From NCBI RefSeq assembly GCF_029227915.1, contig NC_079885.1, positions 14,457,001 to 14,521,000 on the forward strand: a stretch of 64,000 nt of DNA, read 5' to 3'. The notes under the pieces are model-generated. The model was not told where the DNA came from. It ran no database searches and was given only the letters and a program-made list of their open reading frames with translations. The stretch comes from Hydractinia symbiolongicarpus (Eukaryota; Cnidaria; Hydrozoa; Anthoathecata; Hydractiniidae). Shown one piece after another: positions 59,440-64,000 of the stretch (position 1 is its first letter; each line of letters begins with the position of its first letter). Both the position numbers and the translations under genes were made by a program.

Positions 59440-59889
59440 ATTGACTTTTTCACGTTTCATTATTTATCATTACGACTGTGACGTATCTTTTTTACGCAAT
59501 AGCCGCTAGGTAAATCAAGTAAGGGACATGATTAGAAGTTTCTTTCCCCTAAAAAGGGCTACAATCTTGCTGCAATAAATGCGCCACGTCGCAAAAGAAT
59601 GGATTAAGAGCGTCAGACAAAGAAAATGGCGATGTAGTTACTTTGCTAATTAACTTTGTCATAAGAAAATTAAGTCTGAAAGTACCCTAGATTGCCTTCG
59701 TTGGAACTTTTTACCGGAAATCTTAAAGCACATGGTTGTCGTAAATAATGGATAGCGCTTGAAAAGAGCTTTCAAATGCACATAAACACGACATATTTCG
59801 GATAATCCAGTCAAGAAATATGACCTTTAAAATTTAAACCATTTTCGATGTAATGTGCTAATAATTCGTAGATATCTGCCCGTTTGTTT

Positions 59890-60008
59890 GTCTACGACCA
59901 TACCAGGATGAACACACCTGTTCTCGTACGATCACGGAAGTTAAGCATCGTCGGGCCGGGATAGTACTTGGATGGGGGACCGCCTGGGAACTCCCGGTGT
60001 CGTAGGCT
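59890..60008 (+). rRNA. 5S rRNA: 5S rRNA, copy 106 (R form, C17G/C39A)
   Basis: C17G and C39A only; second member of the dispersed dimer. Confidence 0.93.
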
Positions 60009-60457
60009 ATTGACTTTTTCACGTTACATTATTTATCATTACGACTGTGACGTATGTTTTTGACGCAATAGCCGCTGAGTAAATCAAGTAAGGGACTTGA
60101 TTAGAAGTTTCTTTCCCTTCAAAACGGCTACGATCTGGCTGCAATTAATGCGCCAAGTTGCAAATGAATGGATTACGAGCGTCAGACAAAGAAAATGGCG
60201 ATGTAGTTAATTTGCTAATTAACTTTGTCATATGAAAATTAAGTCTGAAAGTACCCTAGATTGCCTTCGTTGGAACTTTTACCGGAAATCTTAAAGCGCA
60301 TTATTGTCGTAAACAATCGATAGCGCTTAAAAAGAGCTTTCAAATGCACATAAACACGACCTATTTCCGATCACCCAGTCAAGAAATATGATCTTTAAAA
60401 TTTGAACCATTTTCGATGTAATGTGCTAGTAAATCGTAGATATCTGCCCGTTTGTTT

Positions 60458-60577
60458 GTCTACGACCATACCACGATGAACACACCTGTTCTCGTCCGAT
60501 CACGGAAGTTAAGCATCGTCGGGCCGGGATAGTACTTGGATGGGGGAACCGCCTGGGATCTCCCGGTGTCGTAGGCT
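60458..60577 (+). rRNA. 5S rRNA: 5S rRNA, copy 107 (120-nt form)
   Basis: 120-nt form without C34T; upstream CGTTTGTTTG replaces the usual CGTATGTTTG. Confidence 0.95.
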
Positions 60578-61027
60578 ATTGACTTTTTCACGTTACATTA
60601 TTTATCATTACGACTGTGACGTATCTTTTTTACGCAATAGCCGCTAAGTAAATCAAGTAAGGGACATGATTAGAAGTTTCTTTCCCCTAAAAAGGGCTAC
60701 AATCTTGCTGCAATAAATGCGCCACGTCGCAAATGAATGGATTAAGAGCGTCGGACAAAGAAAATGGCGATGTAGTTACTTTGCTAATTAACTTTGTCAT
60801 AAGAAAATTAAGTCTGAAAGTACCCTAGATTGCCTTCGTTGGAACTTTTTACCGGAAATCTTAAAGCGCATTATTGTCGTAAAGTATCGATAGCGCTTAA
60901 AAAGAGCTTTCAAATGCACATAAACTCGACCTATTTCCGATCACCCAGTCAAGAAATATGATCTTTAAAATTTGAACCATTTTTGATGTAATGTGCTAGT
61001 AAACCGTAGATATCTGCCCGTATGTTT

Positions 61028-61147
61028 GTCTACGACCATACCACGATGAACACACCTGTTCTCGTCCGATCACGGAAGTTAAGCATCGTCGGGCCGGGAT
61101 AGTACTTGGATGGGGAAACCGCCTGGGATCTCCCGGTGTCGTAGGCT
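61028..61147 (+). rRNA. 5S rRNA: 5S rRNA, copy 108 (120-nt form)
   Basis: 120-nt form with G89A; dimer partner of copy 109. Confidence 0.94.
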
Positions 61148-61597
61148 ATTGACTTTTTCACGTTTCATTATTTATCATTACGACTGTGACGTATCTTTTT
61201 TACGCAATAGCCGCTAGGTAAATCAAGTAAGGGACATGATTAGAAGTTTCTTTCCCCTAAAAAGGGCTACAATCTTGATGCAATAAATGCGCCACGTCGC
61301 AAATGAATGGATTAAGAGCGTCAGACAAAGAAAATGGCGATGTAGTTACTTTGCTAATTAACTTTGTCATAAGAAAATTAAGTCTGAAAGTACCCTAGAT
61401 TGCCTTCGTTGGAACTTTTTACCGGAAATCTTAAAGCGCATGGTTGTCGTAAATAATGGATAGCGCTTGAAAAGAGCTTTCAAATGCACATAAACACGAC
61501 ATATTTCGGATAATCCAGTCAAGAAATATGACCTTTAAAATTTAAACCATTTTCGATGTAATGTGCTAATAATTCGTAGATATCTGCCCGTTTGTTT

Positions 61598-61716
61598 GTC
61601 TACGACCATAACAGGATGAACACACCTGTTCTCGTACGATCACGGAAGTTAAGCATCGTCGGGCTGGGATAATACTTGGATGGGGTACCGCCTGGGAACT
61701 CCCGGTGTCGTAGGCT
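61598..61716 (+). rRNA. 5S rRNA: 5S rRNA, copy 109 (R form, diverged)
   Basis: C14A, C17G, C39A, C68T, G75A and G89T. Helix II, loop E and box C are all altered, so it may be inactive. Confidence 0.86.
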
Positions 61717-62166
61717 ATTGACTTTTTCACGTTACATTATTTATCATTACGACTGTGACGTATCTTTTTGACGCAATAGCCGCTGAGTAAATCAAGTAAG
61801 GGACTTGATTAGAAGTCTCTTTCCCCTAAAAAGGGCTACAATCTTGCTGCAATAAATGCGCCACGTCGCAAATGAATGGATTAAGAGCGTCGGACAAAGA
61901 AAATGGCGATGTAGTTACTTTGCTAATTACGTTTGTCATAAGAAAATTAAGTCTGAAAGTACCCTAGATTGCCTTCGTTGGAACTTTTTACCGGAAATCT
62001 TAAAGCGCATTATTGTCGTAAAGTATCCATAGCGCTTAAAAAGAGCTTTCAAATGCACATAAACTCGACCTATTTCCGATCACCCAGTCAAGAAATATGA
62101 TCTTTAAAATTTGAACCATTTTCGATGTAATGTGCTAGTAAATCGTAGATATCTGCCCGTATGTTT

Positions 62167-62286
62167 GTCTACGACCATACCACGATGAACACACCTGTTC
62201 TCGTCCGATCACGGAAGTTAAGCATCGTCGGGCCGGGATAGTACTTGGATGGGGAAACCGCCTGGGATCTCCCGGTGTCGTAGGCT
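62167..62286 (+). rRNA. 5S rRNA: 5S rRNA, copy 110 (120-nt form)
   Basis: 120-nt form with G89A; dimer partner of copy 111. Confidence 0.94.
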
Positions 62287-62736
62287 ATTGACTTTTTCAC
62301 GTTTCATTATTTATCATTACGACTGTGACGTATCTTTTTTACGCAATAGCCGCTAGGTAAATCAAGTAAGGGACATGATTAGAAGTTTCTTTCCCCTAAA
62401 AAGGGCTACAATCTTGATGCAATAAATGCGCCACGTCGCAAATGAATGGATTAAGAGCGTCAGACAAAGAAAATGGCGATGTAGTTACTTTGCTAATTAA
62501 CTTTGTCATAAGAAAATTAAGTCTGAAAGTACCCTAGATTGCCTTCGTTGGAACTTTTTACCGGAAATCTTAAAGCGCATGGTTGTCGTAAATAATGGAT
62601 AGCGCTTGAAAAGAGCTTTCAAATGCACATAAACACGACATATTTCGGATAATCCAGTCAAGAAATATGACCTTTAAAATTTAAACCATTTTCGATGTAA
62701 TGTGCTAATAATTCGTAGATATCTGCCCGTTTGTTT

Positions 62737-62855
62737 GTCTACGACCATACCAGGATGAACACACCTGTTCTCGTACGATCACGGAAGTTAAGCATCGTCG
62801 GGCCGGGATAGTACTTGGATGGGGGACCGTCTGGGAACTCCCGGTGTCGTAGGCT
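62737..62855 (+). rRNA. 5S rRNA: 5S rRNA, copy 111 (R form, C17G/C39A)
   Basis: C17G, C39A and C94T (box C). Confidence 0.91.
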
Positions 62856-63305
62856 ATTGACTTTTTCACGTTACATTATTTATCATTACGACTTTGACGT
62901 ATCTTTTTGACGCAATAGCCGCTGAGTAAATCAAGTAAGGGACTTGATTAGAAGTTTCTTTCCCTTCAAAACGGCTACGATCTGGCTGCAATAAATGCTC
63001 CACGTCGCAAATGAATGGATTACGAGCGTCAGACAAAGAAAATGGCGATGTAGTTAATTTGCTAAATAACTTTGTCATATGAAAATTAAGTCTGAAAGTA
63101 CCTTAGATTGCCTTCGTTGGAACTTTTTACCGGAAATGTTAAAGCGCATGGTTGTCGTAAATAATCGATAGCGCTTGAAAAGAGCTTTCAAATGCACATA
63201 AACACGACATATTTCGGATAATCCAGTCAAGAAATATAACCTTTAAATTTTAAACCATTTTCGATGTAATGTGCTAATAAATCGTAGATATCTGCTCGTT
63301 TGTTT

Positions 63306-63424
63306 GTCTACGACCATACCACGATGAACACACCTGTTCTCGTCCGATCACGGAAGTTAAGCATCGTCGGGCCGCGATAGTACTTGGATGGGGGACCGCC
63401 TGGGAACTCCCGGTGTCGTAGGCT
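63306..63424 (+). rRNA. 5S rRNA: 5S rRNA, copy 112 (G70C form)
   Basis: G70C only; upstream CTGCTCG. Confidence 0.95.
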
Positions 63425-63873
63425 ATTGACTTTTTCACGTTACATTATTTATCAATACGATTGTGACGTATCTTTTTTACGCAAAGGCCGCTGAGTAAAT
63501 CAAGTAAGAGACATGATTAGAATTTGCTTTCCCTTAAAAAGGGCTACAATCTTGCTGCAATAAATGCACCACGTCGCAAATGAATGGATTAAGAGCGTCA
63601 GACAAAGAAAATGGCGATGTAGTTACTTTGCTAATTAACTTTGTCATATGAAAATTAAGTCTGAAAGTACCCCAGATTGCCTTCGTTGGAACTTTTTACC
63701 GGAAATCTTAAAGCGCATGGTTGTCGTAAATAATTGATAGCGCTTGAAAAGAGCTTTCAAATGCACATAAACACGACCTATTGCGGATAATCCAGTCAAA
63801 AATATGACCTTTAAAGTTTAAACCATTTTCGATGTAATGTGCTAATAAATCGTAGATATCTGCCCGTTTGTTT

Positions 63874-63992
63874 GTCTACGATCATACCACGATGAACACA
63901 CCTGTTCTCGTCCGATCACGGAAGTTAAGCATCGTCGGGCCGCGATAGTACTTGGATGGGGGACCGCCTGGGAACTCCCGGTGTCGTAGGCT
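63874..63992 (+). rRNA. 5S rRNA: 5S rRNA, copy 113 (G70C form)
   Basis: G70C with C9T, which leaves a U-G pair with G110. Last gene; only 8 bp of spacer follow in the window. Confidence 0.94.
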
Positions 63993-64000
63993 ATTGACTT

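Larger units (their letters stand above)
1..64000 (+). repeat. Tandem 5S rDNA array, 113 units of about 569 bp
   Basis: The window is filled end to end by one repeat unit made of a 118-120 bp 5S rRNA gene and a spacer of about 450 bp. Start-to-start distances of the genes are 567-570 bp and every copy is on the + strand. No insertion, inversion or unique flanking sequence interrupts it, so both array ends lie outside the window. Units differ from each other by single substitutions and one-base indels, and groups of 2-7 units repeat as larger blocks. This is the organisation of a chromosomal 5S rDNA cluster in a eukaryote. Confidence 0.99.

Noticed and set aside
44661-63078. Repeated 70-codon minus-strand open frames at 44661, 46369, 48077 and 62866
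   Set aside because: All lie in delta spacers and recur with them. Related spacers break the frame, and no protein-like features are seen.
1-64000. CRISPR array
   Set aside because: The repeat unit is about 569 bp, contains a eukaryotic 5S gene, and has no short repeat with unique spacers or cas gene.
1-64000. 5S-derived SINE or transposon-borne repeats
   Set aside because: Copies are strictly head-to-tail at constant spacing with no poly-A tails, target duplications or transposase remnants.
1-64000. A novel defence, toxin or viral system
   Set aside because: No coding capacity beyond short spurious frames exists in the window; everything seen is 5S rDNA.

Overview
The whole window is one uninterrupted head-to-tail array of eukaryotic 5S ribosomal RNA genes. 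I located 113 complete copies, all on the + strand, at a period of 567-570 bp (mean about 569). Each unit is a 118-120 bp 5S gene plus about 450 bp of A/T-rich non-transcribed spacer. The gene is recognised by the 9-bp terminal stem (bases 1-9 with 110-118), the TFIIIA/Pol III internal control region (box A near bases 49-65, box C near 79-98) and the conserved run GTACTTGGATGG. The loop GTTCTCGTCCGATCAC is the form I associate with invertebrate metazoans rather than vertebrates. I cannot name the species or phylum from this.

No protein gene, tRNA, snRNA, spliced-leader gene, mobile element or unique sequence was found. The few short open frames cross 5S genes or spacers and recur only because the unit recurs.

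The copies are not homogeneous. Numbering follows the 119-nt reference copy at 6415-6533. Five forms are visible: (R) the 119-nt form with G70, 32 copies, of which only 8 match the reference exactly; (C1) R with the first base changed to C, 12 copies, all between 1.3 and 16.2 kb; (G70C) 119 nt with a C.C mismatch in the 67-72/103-108 helix, 33 copies, first seen at 9.26 kb; (118) G70C copies with a further one-base deletion, 11 copies; (120) an extra A inside box C plus an A-to-T change, 25 copies. Spacers also fall into families that are usually, but not always, linked to one gene form.

Layout: 0-9 kb holds R and C1 copies with an exact-looking three-unit duplication (1159-4574). 9-16 kb holds C1/R/G70C modules. 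17-20.6 kb holds G70C dimers. 20.6-28.7 kb mixes 120, 118 and G70C with tandem dimers. 28.6-37 kb holds R and G70C with a five-unit repeat. 37-44 kb holds 118/120/R mosaics. 44.6-48 kb holds a 1708-bp trimer. 48.5-56 kb holds 119/118/120 triplets. 56-64 kb holds R, G70C and a dispersed 120+R dimer. These nested repeats and mosaic units point to ongoing unequal exchange and gene conversion.

The likely transcription scheme per unit is: a short conserved upstream block with the palindrome AGATATCT at -20 to -13, internal promoter boxes, a T5 tract 7-11 nt past the mature 3' end, and a second T5-T7 tract at about +49. All counts and comparisons were made by eye.
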